NCBI GenBank assembly: GCA_029961685.1
Contig: JARWKL010000011.1
Span: forward strand, 6,264,501 to 6,328,500
Origin: Aristolochia californica
Lineage: Eukaryota; Streptophyta; Magnoliopsida; Piperales; Aristolochiaceae
DNA length: 64,000 nt
Direction: 5' to 3'
Shown: one piece after another, positions 49,981-62,340 of the stretch
Layout: every line of letters begins with the position of its first letter
Position numbering within the stretch: the stretch's first letter is position 1
Position numbers and translations under genes: made by a program
The notes under the pieces: model-generated
Told to the model about the DNA's origin: nothing
The model's input: only the letters and a program-made list of their open reading frames with translations
Databases searched by the model: none

Positions 49981-52066
49981 TGGTATCAAAGCAGGTTGTC
50001 CACATAGATAATGTGATCCTTTTCTGATCTATCATCTCTAGTAATTTAGGTTTGTATTATGTCTTTTTATTTCTTTCTTGTCCTAGTATCCATTGTTTTT
50101 CTACTGTTTGCACCTAAAAACATAATTCTTCGTATTACAAAAAATATATTAAAAAATCAATATTTAAAGCATCAAAGCTCAGACAGCCAAAGATGAGTCA
50201 TATTTATAGCAACAGAAAGCTTCAATTTTTAAGCCCTTTTATGCAATCAATAACAAGACTTTATATGAAGATTTATCTGTAAAAATAAATATCTATAAAT
50301 CTATTTTCTAGCTTATCAATCCAATTCTCAATCCAAACTAATGAGAACAATAATAATAAATGCAGAATAAGGGAAAAGCAAGCATGAAAAGCACAACAAA
50401 ATTTATACAGATTCACCTCAAGGTGAGACTACATGCTGTCTTCTGCACTTGTAGTAATCCACTATGAAGATGAAATAGTTTACAAGAGAAATCATACACT
50501 TACAAGTGTTTCTCTCTAACCTCTCAGGCTACAACTCGAGATGTTCCTCGGATTAAGATCATAAAACCCGAATAGCGGCCCCACCCAATTTAAAGAGAAT
50601 GCTAGGGCAACCGCATTACAAGAGTGAAATTCTCAAACTACCTTTAATGAAAAAATATTCAATATATCATGGATCAACATAGTGTAAGGTAGGCTTTAAT
50701 TAGGCTCCACAACTTAACAATATCAATTTTGCAACTATCAATGGTCATGTTGGGCAAAGAAGAAAGTGTTCTCAGTTTAGCGTGACTATAGAGTCCAAAA
50801 TCTATCAGATTTTGTCTCTTAAATTAAGTATAATTTAAGAATATATACTTGGATGAAAGGTATCAAATTCTAGTTTCATAAGGATAAAATTTCATGTCAA
50901 TCAGATCTATATTTAAGGAGATATTCACATTGGAGTCGACAAAGGCCAAGCTACAAAACTAAGAAAATCAAGAGGTAATAAAGATTCAAAAACAAATCTT
51001 TTTATGTCACATTAGAAATCAATTTAAATATCTTTGAGTCTAGTTTCTTTACCAATAAACTGTTTGTGATTCTGAGTTATATTATTGGAGATAAGGATTT
51101 CAAAAGTACCAAAGGTAAGATCTATAAAAAATCTCTCATTTTCTTATTTTCTCTTCTTTTATTTCTCAATGCATTGGCTTGAATTGAGATTCCTTTTCTC
51201 CTAAAATCCAAGTGTTTTATCCAAATATCTCTTCTAATGAGAGATTCTTTATTAGACTTAATCCCTCCATGATGTGCTCATTCAAGGTATGCAATATCTT
51301 GCTTTGATGTTAATTTCAAGTTTTGCGTTTTTGTTATTGGTTGTGTATCTTCCACATTGTTAACTCCAAAAAATTGTGGGCACCCCAAAAAATTTATACT
51401 TTGTCAAATTTATTTAGTTCTACAATTATAGTCTCCTCTAGTTTTCAAAAAAAGGTCACTTTGTAAGTATGAGTGTTGCATAGTAGCCTCCTTCTGGTTA
51501 AAGTTGTTTTCCTCTAGTTTTTTATATCATCTTGTGTTTTTATCACTTTAGTTCAATGCCTAGATCCACTAACTAAAAGTATAGAAGTGTACCCAACATC
51601 CAATTTGAGTCAAGTCTTCTATTCATCACCCAAGAGGTGACTTGTGTTTGAGCTACCCTTAAAAAGTGGGTAGTGTCTTTGTTAAGCCCTAAAGTTGGGC
51701 AGTTTTTCCACCTTTAAAATTGAGCGGAGTGTGTTTTAGATAATGACTATTTTGACTAGTGTATGGAGCTTTCTCTTATGGATAGAAGTGGTTTTCTTCT
51801 CCCACATTGTGTTTTGTCCAAGTTGGCTCTATATGTCCTTTTTATCCCCTACTTGAGGGGGAAAAGTAAAAGAAAAAGTACAAGAAAGAGGTATTTTGTT
51901 CCATATATCGAGGTAATTTTTATGTGACCAAAATATCAAGAAAGGGGGAACACAAAAGATGAAGTTTTTTTTAACTACGAAGAATATTTTTTTAGCAAAA
52001 GAAAATTGAAGACTGAGAATTCTTTTCATTGTAAATTGAAGTTATAAACTCCAACTTGAAGGAGAG

Positions 52067-52393
52067 TATTGAAGAGCAAAATAAAATGGAAGAGTCTTAC
52101 ATGACTCTCACAATATGAAGTCTCACAGAGCCATAATTAATATGGTGGAGTCTAATAAGAGTTTTATTGAAGGAGGTCTCACAAGAGAGTCTCAGTTAAA
52201 GGTGTTTTAGTTATGTTAGTCTTCTATTTATGTTCAGTTGTTCTATCTTTTAGTGTTTAACTTTGGGTGTAACCAGGATAAGGATAGTTTAATTTTAATT
52301 GGATTCTACTTGTTTCCTCTATTATAAATAGAGCCTCATGTCCTCAAATTACAAAAAGTTAGTAAACTATTTCTCTTTTCCAGAAATTTAATA
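52067..52393 (+). repeat. Element D 3' LTR
   Basis: Starts TATTGAAGAGC, ends TTTAATA. TATA palindrome at about 52317-52333. Confidence 0.9.
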
Positions 52394-53096
52394 GCAATGA
52401 AGTGGGTCATTATTCCCTCATTTGCCAAATTAAGAATGAAAATGGCATCAAGCAATGTTGGGCCCCAAAATAACTGAAAGGGTTGTGGTAACCCACAAAA
52501 ACTCGGGTAAACAAGTTATGTTGCTCAAATCACCTAGTTCTTCAAATATTATCCCCAAGGGACCTCACTTAAAATGGATCTCTAAGGGTTTAAATCTCTT
52601 GTAATGTAGGACTATATCTAAGCCAAGGAACCGAAGAACGTTTGGATTTTGGATAGCTATTTCTTGAGGTACATGACCAATGATAAGAAGAAGTTCATCG
52701 AGCTCAAATTGAAAGATGGTGGTCATGTAACTTTTGGCGACAATAGCAAAGGTATCATCAAAGTAATTAGTAAATTTGGTACCTCAACCTCTTTCATATC
52801 AGATGTCTATTATATAAAAGGGTCGATGCATGATTTACTTTGCATTAGTCAATTTTGTGGCAATGGCAATAAAGTCTCGTTTGAAAAGGACAAATGCTTA
52901 GTAAAGAAGGAAAATGATGAACTAGTTCTAGAGGGACATAGAGATAGAAATTATTTTTTAGGAACAAAGCCAATGAGGAAAATCGAATAGTGGGAAAACA
53001 AAGCTAGGTTAACTGCCAAAGGATATAACCAAGAAGAAGGAATTGATTTCAAAGAAACTTACACACTAGAAACAAGATTAAAGGCAATTTGAATCC
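52394..53096 (+). pseudogene. Element E zinc-knuckle end, protease region and reverse transcriptase start
   Basis: The His and last Cys of the knuckle follow element D. The protease block reads VWILDSYFLRYMTNDKKKF, where the catalytic Asp-Ser-Gly has Tyr for Gly, then GGHVTFGDNSKG and ISDVYYIKGSMHDLLCISQFC. After a stop at 52990, NKARLTAKGYNQEEGIDFKETY is the start of the reverse transcriptase. The integrase that should lie between them is missing, so an internal deletion joined the two. Confidence 0.88.
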
Positions 53097-53527
53097 TATT
53101 GGAAGATAGGCCCAAGCCCACACAATCAAGGAAGGCCCACATATCTAAGAGTATTATAAGATGGGCCACATGACTAAGGAAGGCCCACAAGATGGGCCCA
53201 AGCACATAAGAAGTAGGACCCACCATGATTACCACAAGTTGGCATCCTTATCACATAAGTTGGAAGATTAAGAAGGACTCACAAAGGCATCTTTATCTTA
53301 TGGTCATGTCCTAGAAGAGTTCTAGTTTGAGTTATGTTTGTTTTCTATTTATATTGGGTTATTTAATTATGCTAGGACTTATCTTTAAATGTTAGAGTTT
53401 GGGTGTAATTGGGACAAAGGTAGTTGAATTGTAATTGGACTCTACTACATTCCTCTATTGTAAATAAATGTTCATGTACTTTGATATATAAGTCAATCAA
53501 GTATTTCTCTTTTCCATTAATTCAACA
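53097..53527 (+). repeat. Element F 5' LTR
   Basis: Starts TATTGGAAGATAGGCCC, ends AATTCAACA. Confidence 0.9.
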
Positions 53528-54359
53528 TGGTATTAGATCAGATTTAATGAGTTGACTCGGTCAACCCATAGAGATAATGTGATCTTTTTCTGATTTATTA
53601 TCTCTAGCAGTTAAGGATCGTTTTCTCTTTTTTCAGTCCATATACCAGCTATTTGATTTAGGTTGTCACCTCTATACTGAGCTTTTCATATTGCATATTA
53701 TATATTTACGGAAAGATATTCGAGTCTAATTTCCAAGGAAAAATGATTTTTTTCAATTAGATTTATCTACAAAGAGAAATCGATATTTGAAGCAGCAAAG
53801 GTCTGATTACAAAAGAGGTTCGTGCAGCAGTAGAAAGTTTCAACTTCCAAGCTATTTTATGAAATCAAGAACGAGATTTTATATGGAGAATTATATATCA
53901 AAATAAATATTTGTAATTCTATTTTCTTACCTATTCAACCAATTCTCTATATGATTTTTTTATATGGAGATATTTATCTTGGAAGAGTCAATGGTCATGT
54001 TTGAAAAAGGGGAAAGAGTACTTAGTTCAGCAAAAACCAAAATATATCAAATTATATATCTCAATAGAAGTTATTTTATGGTAATAATTTATAATTTTAT
54101 GAAATTTATTTAAGTCTACTTTCATTAGGAGAAATTTTCATATCAATCTGATCTATATTTAAGGATATATTCACATTAGAAGAATCAAAGGTCAAGTTGG
54201 TATCTTGTTGCATTTAAAAATCCGAATTTAAGTCGATTTTTTTGCGTCACTTTTTGAGTTGCTGTTATTGATCAAATATATCAGGAAAATATCCCACTTA
54301 CCCCTTTTTTGGATACTACATCTATGTTATTTGTTTCAAGCTGGGAACATTGCCATTAC

Positions 54360-54500
54360 CTCCCAACTTGAGGGGGAGAAGTAAAAGAAGTACAAGAAAG
54401 AGGTATTTTATTCCATATGTTGTGGTAAGTTTTATGTGACCAAAAAATCCAAGAAAGGGGGAGCACAAAGATGAGCTTTTGCATCTAAGAAGAAATTGTT
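54360..54500 (+). other. Conserved internal block of family X
   Basis: CTCCCAACTTGAGGGGGAGA, then a purine-rich AAGTACAAGAAAGAGG and GGGGGAGCACAAAGATGA recur in A (minus, about 3880-3985), B (about 2005-2160), C (minus, about 18640-18750) and D (about 51845-51970). It is the best-kept internal part and may hold a packaging or priming signal. Confidence 0.6.
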
Positions 54501-55290
54501 AGCAACAAAGAAAATTGAAGATCAAGAATCCTAACTCGTAGTAATAATTGTGGTAATTATTGGTGATACCTGACTTGGTTCGACTCGATTCTATTTCTCC
54601 GATTGGATTATTATTTTGAGGTATTCGCAACATATTCCTTGGTTAACATATTGCATCGAATTATTTCATGGGTCTTTTTATAAAGATTTTTATTATTTTG
54701 GTTTATGTTATATGGGACCAGACCCATTTCAGATACAATTATTGTGGCTCTTTGGATGAGACATTATTATTGAAGAAGTGGTGGCCTCAACATCTTATCT
54801 TCCTAGTTATTTGACAACCTTACTCCTACCAACCTTTATTTGACTCTCACATACATCTTTGGGCCAACCTTTTGCATGTTGCTGCGGTGGGGAGTTTAAG
54901 TCCATCATGTATATGTATATGGGTGTTTTAAGTCCATTGAGACTATATATATATATATACATGTGGTTCTTTTATCTCCATCTTGTAAATGACAGGCATT
55001 TATCACCCATTTCTAGCTGTGAGAGTTAGTCCTCGGGTTGAGACACCGTGATGAAGCAACTTATTACTACATATATGTCACCTCCCTTAATTGGCATTTA
55101 TTACTTCTACCACTTGAGATTAGTTGTCCTATGGAGGGACATGGTGATGGAGGAACCTGCGAATGATAGGAGTGTGCCCTATAGTCAGCATGGGTTATGA
55201 CTGGAGTATGAACCGATGTCATACGGCTTGGAGTCATTTTATTCTCACTTATCTTATGTCAGCTGGGCCTCATGGAAGAGAGCACCAGCA

Positions 55291-55406
55291 TGAGGGGGAG
55301 TGTTGGAAGATATGGAGGACTGCCATTTTATACGAGAAGATCCTATACATCATTTGAAGCAAGCTAGGAGTTTATAATATTCTCACACCCCTAGCTTGAG
55401 GGGGAG
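55291..55406 (+). other. Double polypurine-tract module in element F
   Basis: TGAGGGGGAG followed by TGTTGGAAGA at 55291-55310, then GCTTGAGGGGGAG followed by TATTGGAAGA at 55394-55416. Confidence 0.7.
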
Positions 55407-55909
55407 TATTGGAAGATGGGCCCAAACCCACATGACCAAGGAAGGCCCACATATATAAGTGTATTGGAAGATGGGCCCTAGCCAATAAGACCAAGGAAGG
55501 CCCATATATCCAAGTGTATTGGAAGATGGGCCCATGCCCATAAGATATCGACCCACCATGATCACACGAGCTGGTGGGATCCACCATGATCACGACAGGT
55601 GGCATTTTGAGTCTTACACAATAAGAAGTCTTGCACAAGAAGAAATCTTACAGAGCCACAATTATTATAGAAGGAGGTCTCAGAAAAGAGTTTCAGTTTA
55701 AAGGTATTTTAGTCATATTAGTCTTCTATTTATATTAGATTATTTAATTATGTTAGGACTTATCTTTAAGTGTTAGAGTTTAGGTGTAATTGGGACAAAG
55801 GAAGTTTAATTGTAATTGGACTCTACTACTTTCCTCTATTATAAATAGAGGTTCATGTACTCTGATTATATAAGTTAATCAAGTATTTCTCTTTTCCATA
55901 AATTCAACA
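55407..55909 (+). repeat. Element F 3' LTR
   Basis: Starts TATTGGAAGATGGGCCC, ends AATTCAACA. The extra length comes from repeated TTGGAAGATGGGCCC/CCAAGGAAGGCCCA units. TATA palindrome at 55833-55851. Confidence 0.9.
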
Positions 55910-56762
55910 ATTAGTTTTTGGATTACTTTGGTAATTGCCCACATCAACATCTTCACCAAATCTTGCACATAATTTCACATTTGTATCTATTGGAGTATTA
56001 ACAAGGCAACATCCCATCATTCATGTGTCTTTGAGCAAGTCAATTACATAATTTATTTGTGATAGGTGAACATCAAGTTTTGACTGAAGAACTTTACCTA
56101 GGAAGTACTTGAGAAGTCACAAGTCTTTTGTCTTGAATTCACTACATATCTTCTTTTTTTAATTTTACTTATGCTCTAGGTATCACTTCCTATCAAAATA
56201 ATGTCATCCACATATACAGCAAGTAGCAACACACCCTTCTTAATGTGCTTGACATATACCAAATGGTCCTTATAACATTTGAATCAAACCATGCCTTGAC
56301 TGAACTTGTAAAACCAAGCTCGCAAAGACTACTTTAATCCTTATAAAGATTTCTGAAAATGGCATACCAACTCCCCCGCAACCACATAGCCAGGTGGTTG
56401 CTTCATATAAATATCCTCCTTAATATTTTCATTAAGAAAAGCATTTTCACTTTGAGCTGAAACACAAACCAATGAGAGTTAGCTACAAGAGATAATAAGA
56501 AGCGTATTGAGTTGAGTTTCGCGATGGGGGAGAAGGTTTCCTTATAGTCAACACCATAGCATTGAGTGTAGCCTTTTTCTATGAGACAAACTTTAAGGCT
56601 GGCCAAGGAACCATCTGGATGGTGCTTAATAGTGAAGATCCATTTACAGCCCATAGGTTGCTTCCCGAAAGAGAGGGGAACAAGTGTCCAAGTCTGATTT
56701 TCATGTAGGGCTGTTATTTCTTCATCCATCACTACTTTACATCTTGGATGTTGAAGGGCCAT
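55910..56762 (-). pseudogene. Element G reverse transcriptase remnant
   Basis: Open from 56762 to 56403: MALQHPRCKVVMDEEITALHENQTWTLV, GCKWIFTIKHHPDGSLASLK, EKGYTQCYGVDYKETFSPIAKLNSIRFLLSL. Farther along, after frame breaks, GVLLLAVYVDDIILIGSDT carries the catalytic YVDD at about 56200-56215. Sequence beyond is degraded and stops at element F. Confidence 0.88.
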
Positions 56763-56800
56763 CTGATAAGACTAAGGAATAGAAGTAGATGATATGGACG

Positions 56801-57159
56801 TGTTGAATTTATGGAAAAGAGAAATACTTCATTGACTTATTGTAATCAGAGTACATGAACCTCTATTTATCATAGAGGAAAGTAGTAGAGTCCAATTATA
56901 ATTAAACTACCCTTGTCCCAATTACACCCAAAATCTAACACTTAAAGATAAGTCTTAGCATAAATAAATAACTCAATATAAATAGAAGACAAATATAACT
57001 CAAACTATAACTCTTCTATGATGACATGACCATAAGATCAAGATGCCAGTTCTGGTAATCATGGTGGGTTCTACTTCTTATGGACTTGGGCCCATCTTAC
57101 AATACTCTTAGATATGTGGGACTTTCTTGGTTGTGTGGGCTTGGGCCCATCTTCCAACA
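56801..57159 (-). mobile_element. Family X solo LTR H (359 bp)
   Basis: Starts TGTTGAATTTATGG and ends CTTCCAACA on the plus strand. A perfect duplication GGACG flanks it (56796-56800 and 57160-57164). It sits between the integrase and reverse transcriptase parts of element G and carries the palindrome variant CCTCTATTTATCATAGAGG at about 56860. Confidence 0.95.
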
Positions 57160-58490
57160 GGACGCAAGGAAGTGATGACAAGGTGGTGATAGTCGATGAG
57201 TCGATAAAAAATGGAGATGGGGTGAGACGTAGATGGTCGTGTACAAGACCTCGGCTTCTTCTGAAGAGCAATCAGTTGAGTATCAAAGGGAGGACCAAAA
57301 ATGAGAGGAGAAGGACAACTGACCTCTTAAGGAGCGGGAGACTCCACGGGTGAGGTGTAAGCCAATGTTTCAAGGGGCTAAAAATATAAGTCATCACGAC
57401 CATGAATTGTGGAGTCTTCGATGGGCACAACGGGCTTAGGAAACTCATTCGCAAGAGAGAAACCAGGTGGGGCACCAGTGGATAAATAAAATGAATGTTT
57501 CTTCAAAAAGGGTTACATCACTGGATACGAACATTTTCATGAGTAAAATATTATAACACAAGTATCGTTTATGAGTATGAGATTAGCCCCAAAAAAAAAT
57601 TTAATGGCTTTGGGGTCTAATTTGGTCATATGTGGAGATGTGACATGGACAAAGCAAGTACACCCAAATACTTTCATTGAAAGTAAAAACATGTCTTCAG
57701 TGGGAAAGAGACAGGAGAAGGGTGACTGAACATTTAGAACCAAAGATCGCAACTTGTTGATGTGAAAGCATGTCGTAAGGATATCATGGGGGCAGTAGAA
57801 GTGGGGCACATGCAAATGTTGAAGAAGGGCTTGAGCAACCTCAAGAAGATGTCTATATTTTCTTTCAACCACACCATTTTGATGTGGTGTGTGGACACAA
57901 AAGGTTCAATGTATGATTCCATTATCCTAGTAAAAATATTGGAATTCTCTTGACATATATTCTTTTGCATTATCTAATCGGGGAACCTTTAAGGCGGTAT
58001 TAAACTGAGTAGAGATCATAGAACAAAAGGATTTGAAAGTAGGTAATACCTCCAATCTATATTTAAGTAACAATATTCATGTTACTCGAGAGAAGTCATC
58101 AACAAATTTAATAAAAGGGTCCCCACACATTAGTATGAATTAAAGAAAAAGGAGCAACACTTTTAGTTTCACCTTGAGGGGAATAAGTACTTTGTTGGTG
58201 TTTACTCAGTTGACAACTTTCACAATTCAAATGCGAAATAGACTATAATGATGGAGTCTTATGTTTCAGGGACTGTAGAGATGGGTGGCCTAGTCTGTTG
58301 TACCTTTGAAGGGCCTTGTGTTGTGAACTAGATGAGACTACTAACTAGTTGAGATAGTATAGACCCCCTAGTTCACGGCCTCCACCAATCACGTGTTTCG
58401 TCTGCAGGTTCTGAAGACACAAGAGGTAGGAGAAAATGTAATGGAACAGTTAAATTTTTTTTGTTAATTGATTGATTGATTGATAGAAAA
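57160..58490 (-). pseudogene. Element G integrase remnant
   Basis: Minus-strand MVERKYRHLLEVAQALLQHL, NKLRSLVLNVQSPFSCLFP and LSMKVFGCTCFVHVTSPHMTKLDPKAIKFFFG define the integrase C-terminal half (57537-57872). Degraded N-terminal and zinc parts extend to about 58490. Confidence 0.83.
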
Positions 58491-58491
58491 T

Positions 58492-58750
58492 TTAAAATAA
58501 ACTAAGGAACAAAAACCACATCTTGTAAGTGCAATGTGTGTGTAGCATATGTGGACCCCTTCCCTTGTACCTTGGTTTGGGATTATCTGCTATGGACATG
58601 AATTTATCAGTCAAACAAGGGGAGATAGAACTCAGATGATTACCATTACCTGCCAAGTGCTCGAAGGCCCTAGAGTCAATAATCCAGGATGGAGAGAGTG
58701 AAGTAGTTGAGATCATCCTGAGATAGTCGTAGCTATAGTAGTGGGAGAAG
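58492..58750 (-). pseudogene. Element G protease remnant
   Basis: SPSWIIDSRAFEHLAGNGNHLSS is the copia protease start with the catalytic Asp-Ser-Gly changed to Asp-Ser-Arg. Confidence 0.85.
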
Positions 58751-58797
58751 TCTTGTTTGAGGGAGATATCATTGTACTCTTTATCTATTGAAGCATA

Positions 58798-59276
58798 TAT
58801 TAGGAATTAGACACCCTAATTTCAAACTAATGAGAACAATAATAATAATCGCGGAAGAAAGGAAAAGCAATCATGAAAAATAACAAGATTTATACAGATT
58901 CACCTCAAGGTGAGACTACGTCTTGTCTTTCGTCGCTACAATAATCTTGTATAAAGATGAAATAGTTTACAAGAGAAATCGTGCAAACTTACATATGTTT
59001 TATCAAACCTATATCAGGCTACAACTCCAGCTCCTCGGTGATGATAAAACCCTAATAGCAGTGCCCCTCAATTATAAAGAGAAAATAAGGGCAACTACGA
59101 TACAAGAGTAAAATTCCCAAATTGTCTTTAATGAAACAACAATTAATATATCATGGACCGGGTGGGGGCTCTGCCCCCCTTTCCAACCCCCATGACAACC
59201 TTATCGCAAAGGTCAATCTGCATACCGACTTAACGTGGGACATTGATTAGACTCTGCAACTTAACAATCTCCCACT
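58798..59276 (-). repeat. Element M 3' LTR
   Basis: TATTAGGAATTAGAC to CAACTTAACA on the plus strand, followed by CTCCCACTTAGAG (purine tract on the minus strand). Confidence 0.92.
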
Positions 59277-59324
59277 TAGAGACTAATCCATCATCCATAT
59301 ATCCTCTAAAGCAGCAAAAACTTC

Positions 59325-59880
59325 TCAATCCTCAGAGAGAAGTCCAAATGAAGTGGCGAACAACTTCAATTTCTCAATCGTAACAGTCTTTGTCAACATA
59401 TCAGTCGGATTCTGACTTCCTTGAATCTTCTCAAGTGTTAAGACTCCAATCTCCAGAGTTGATCTGATGTAGTGAGAATGAACCTTTATGTGCTTTGTTC
59501 TGGCATGATAAATGAGATTCTTTGCTAAACGAATAGCACTATGACTATCACAATACAACACATTTTCCCTATGCTTGAGACCTAATTCTTCCCATAAAGA
59601 CTGCAACCATACCATCTCTTTGCTGGCTTCGGTCATAGCAACATATTCTGCCTCAGTAGTGGAAAGAGCAACTATCTTCTGCAACTTAGAAACCCAACTA
59701 ATTGTTGTACCACCCAATGTGTATAAATATCCAATGGTACTCTTCCTACCATCTATGTCTCCAGCCATGTCAGCATCTACATAACCTAGTAATCTCAAGT
59801 CTGACTTTTTGAAACATAAGGTTGAGTCTGCAGTGCCTCTCAAATACCTGAGAATCCACTTTACTACTTTTCAATGTTGC
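59325..59880 (-). pseudogene. Element M RNase H remnant
   Basis: An open 172-codon frame has LLGYVDADMAGDIDGRKSTIGYLYTL, WVSKLQKIVALSTTEAEYVAM, LYCDSHSAIRLAKN and HARTKHIKVHSHYIR, with all copia RNase H marks and the three acidic residues in place. It ends with TVTIEKLKLFATSFGL, the polyprotein C-terminus. Confidence 0.93.
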
Positions 59881-60900
59881 TTACATGGATTACTCATATA
59901 TCTTCTCACAACTCCCACTACATGAGCTATGTCTTGTCTAGTACACACCATGGAATACATGAGACTACCAATAGCAAAAGCATAAGGAACATTGGCCATG
60001 TTGGCTCGCTCTTACTCTATAGAAGGTGACGACTGCTTAGATAGCCTAAAGTGCCTAGCCAAATGAGTACTTACTGGGTTTGCATCATGTTGAATCTGCT
60101 CAACACCTTCTTCACATATTCTTTTTGTGATAGTTTCAAGACATCAATGTCCCTAGTAATCTTCATCCCAAGGATTTCTTTCGAAGCACCCAAATCCGTA
60201 ATTGCAAACTTCTTGGACAACTCCCTTTTCAACTTTTTTATTTCCTTTTTGAAAGCATCTGCTATCAACATGTCATCAACATATAGGGGTCATCAAGCTT
60301 CTTCACATAACAACAATGATCTGCCTGGCACCTCAAGAAACTGTTACTACTCATAAAGATGTCAAACTTCTTATACCACTATCTTGAAGCTTGTTTAAGA
60401 CCATACAAACTCTTTTGAAGTTTGCATACCATTTTCTCCTTTTTCTTGTGCTTTCAAACCCTATGGCTACATCATGTAAATTTCTTCCTCCAAATCACCA
60501 TGAAGAAAGGTTGTCTTTACATCCAACTTCTCTAAGTGAAAGTTTTCATTTGCCACTAGTCCAAGCACTGTTCTAATAGTAGTCAATTTTACTACTAGAG
60601 AGAAAATCTCAGTGTAGTCATTATCATCCTTTTATTGAAAGTCTTTTACCACCAGTCTTGCCTTTTACCACTTACTTCCATCATATTCATCTTTTATTTG
60701 GTACACCCATTTATTCTACAAGGCCGTCTTCCATTTTGGTAACTCGGTTAGCTGTCATGTCTGATTGGATAACAGTGAATTCATCTCGTCCTTCATGGCC
60801 AACTCCCACTTGGTTGATTCATCAACTTGCACCGCATCCTCATAATTCTCTAGTTCACCTTTAATAGTCAATAAAATGTAATTCATTGCAGGGGAGTACA
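59880..60900 (-). pseudogene. Element M reverse transcriptase remnant
   Basis: YVDDM is encoded at 60269-60283 (minus), followed in the gene by LIADAFKKEIKKLKRELSKKFAITDLGASKEILGMKITRD and LKLSQKEYVKKVLSRF (60071-60271). Finger and palm parts upstream (60300-60900) survive in pieces in several frames. Confidence 0.9.
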
Positions 60901-61930
60901 TCTATGGTGGTCTACTAGTTCTGGCAGATCTCCTAAGTTCAGTCACATGTGTGTCTTGATTTACTTTTGGGGGTATGCTTTCTTGGTCCTCTTGAGCGAT
61001 ATTCTCCATCTCAATAAATAGAAGATCTCTCAAGTGAATCACTTCAAACTTCTTGGCTTCATCATTTGTGCTCTCAAACTCTATCTCAACCTGTCTTTAT
61101 ACATGGCACCTTCAATGAAGATCACGTCCTTGCTCCCGATAACCTTAAGAGTTTCGTTATCCCAGAAGCGATAACCAAAATTGGTACTACCATAGCCAAT
61201 AAAGAAACATATATTAGATTTAGCATCAAGTTTATCTCTAACAGTAGAATCAATATGATTATAAGAAACGCAACCAAAAACTTGCAAGAAAGAAAGGTTT
61301 ACCTCTTTTCTGCTCGAGACCTCTTATGGTATTTTTCAATCCAATGGTGGTGAGGGACCTCTGTTGGTCAAATAGGCGGAGTTGCTAATAGCCTCAGACC
61401 AGAACATCTTTGAAAATCCTACATATAATCTCATGCTCCTAGCATGCTCGTTCAAAGTTTTGTTCATCCTCCCAGCCATACTATTTTGTTGAGGTTTTCT
61501 AGGAATGGACTTCTTCATCTTGATTCCATTATCATCACAACACCGCTTGAAATCATCATCTATGTATTCTCCCCCATTATCTGATTGTAGACAATTCACC
61601 TTCAAATTAGTCTCATTCTCAACCATTATTCTCCATCTCTTGAAGGTATCAAAGACATCATATTTATTTTTTAAAAAATAAACTCATACTTTCTACTTGC
61701 ATCATCAATAAATGTCATATAAAAGTTAGAACCACCAAGTGAAGTAACAGTTGAAGGCCCCCACACATCTGTGTGAACCAACTCCATTTTTTGTTGTATT
61801 GTGTTCCTTTCCAGCCTTAGAAAAGTTAACTCTTTTCTTCTTACCAAAAATAAATTCTTCACACAAACTGTTGTTTATAGTTTTCAACCCTAGTAGCTTC
61901 CCTTTGGACTAAAGCACTTTCATTCCCTTC
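60900..61930 (-). pseudogene. Element M integrase remnant
   Basis: Blocks on the minus strand: MELVHTDVWGPSTVTSLGGSNFYMTFIDDASRK (61671-61862), LQSDNGGEYIDDDFKRCCDDNGI and PQQNSMAGRMNKTLNEHARSM (61336-61626), VFGCVSYNHIDSTVRDKLDAKS and CFFIGYG (61081-61287). The Asp residues of the first two motifs are present. The catalytic Glu of the third motif (usual ERMN) is Gly (AGRMN). Confidence 0.92.
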
Positions 61931-62340
61931 CCACTCATGTGACCGAGCCTATAATCTCACAAATCAAAATCAATAACAACATCAGCAACTGCAACCATGT
62001 CTCTACAACTGGAAGTGATGTAAAGAGTTCTAGTTTTAACTCCTCATGAAACAACCATGGTTCCCTTAGTAACTTTCAAGGCAGCACCATTAAAAGTCAC
62101 AATATGACCTTCATCATCAAGTTGCCCTACTGAAATCAGATTACGCATCAGTTTTGGTACACGTCTTTCCTTGTGAATTTTCAACACTGTCCCGTTTGAC
62201 ATCCTCAAACTGACATTACCAATACTAACAATATCCAAAGGTTCTCCATCAACAAGATACACCTTCCCGTGATCTCCAGCAATATAATTATCCATGATCT
62301 AATGATGTGCGGTGGAGTTAAAAGAAGCTCCTTAATCTAA
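61930..62340 (-). pseudogene. Element M protease to GAG-pre-integrase remnant
   Basis: The protease start reads DSWVLD, a stop, then GASFN; so the catalytic Asp is followed by a stop in place of the Ser codon. MDNYIAGDHGKVYLVDGEPLDIVSIGNV and RRVPKLMRNLISVGQLDDEGHIVTF follow (62044-62295). Confidence 0.9.

Larger units (their letters stand above)
49644..52393 (+). mobile_element. Family X element D: complete non-autonomous LTR retrotransposon
   Basis: The element is 2750 bp. LTRs lie at 49644-49980 (337 bp) and 52067-52393 (327 bp). Flanking 5-mers are ACAAT (49639-49643) and GCAAT (52394-52398), one change. The primer site TGGTATCAAAGCAGG (49981) and purine tract CCAACTTGAAGGAGAG (52051-52066) adjoin the LTRs. 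The interior has no gag or pol. It contains the CTACTTGAGGGGGAAAAGTA block (about 51849) shared with A, C and F. Removing D restores the reading through the element E zinc knuckle. Confidence 0.92.
48172..53096 (+). mobile_element. Copia element E (SIRE-like), interrupted by family X element D
   Basis: The primer site TGGTATCAAAACAGG (48172-48186) is a variant of the tRNA-Met site. Gag (48283-49643), the interruption by D (49644-52393), protease region (52394-52990) and a short reverse transcriptase start (52990-53096) follow. The gag and protease wording fits SIRE-type copia. Integrase is absent, as protease sequence runs into the reverse transcriptase start. The right end is cut by element F at 53097. 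Confidence 0.8.
53097..55909 (+). mobile_element. Family X element F: LTR retrotransposon without matching target duplication
   Basis: The element is 2813 bp. LTRs lie at 53097-53527 (431 bp) and 55407-55909 (503 bp). The primer site TGGTATTAGATCAG (two changes) is at 53528 and purine tracts lie at 55288-55300 and 55391-55406. The interior is non-coding. Flanking 5-mers are AATCC and ATTAG, which do not match. The left flank is the reverse transcriptase of element E on the plus strand; the right flank is that of element G on the minus strand. Confidence 0.88.
55910..58797 (-). mobile_element. Copia element G, left part (carries solo LTR H)
   Basis: Minus-strand order: protease (58492-58716), GAG-pre-integrase and integrase (57537-58490), linker (57160-57480), solo LTR H (56801-57159), reverse transcriptase (55910-56762). 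The zinc knuckle lies beyond element M at 63742-64000. Its 3' end is cut by element F at 55909. Residue wording is close to element L. Confidence 0.87.
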
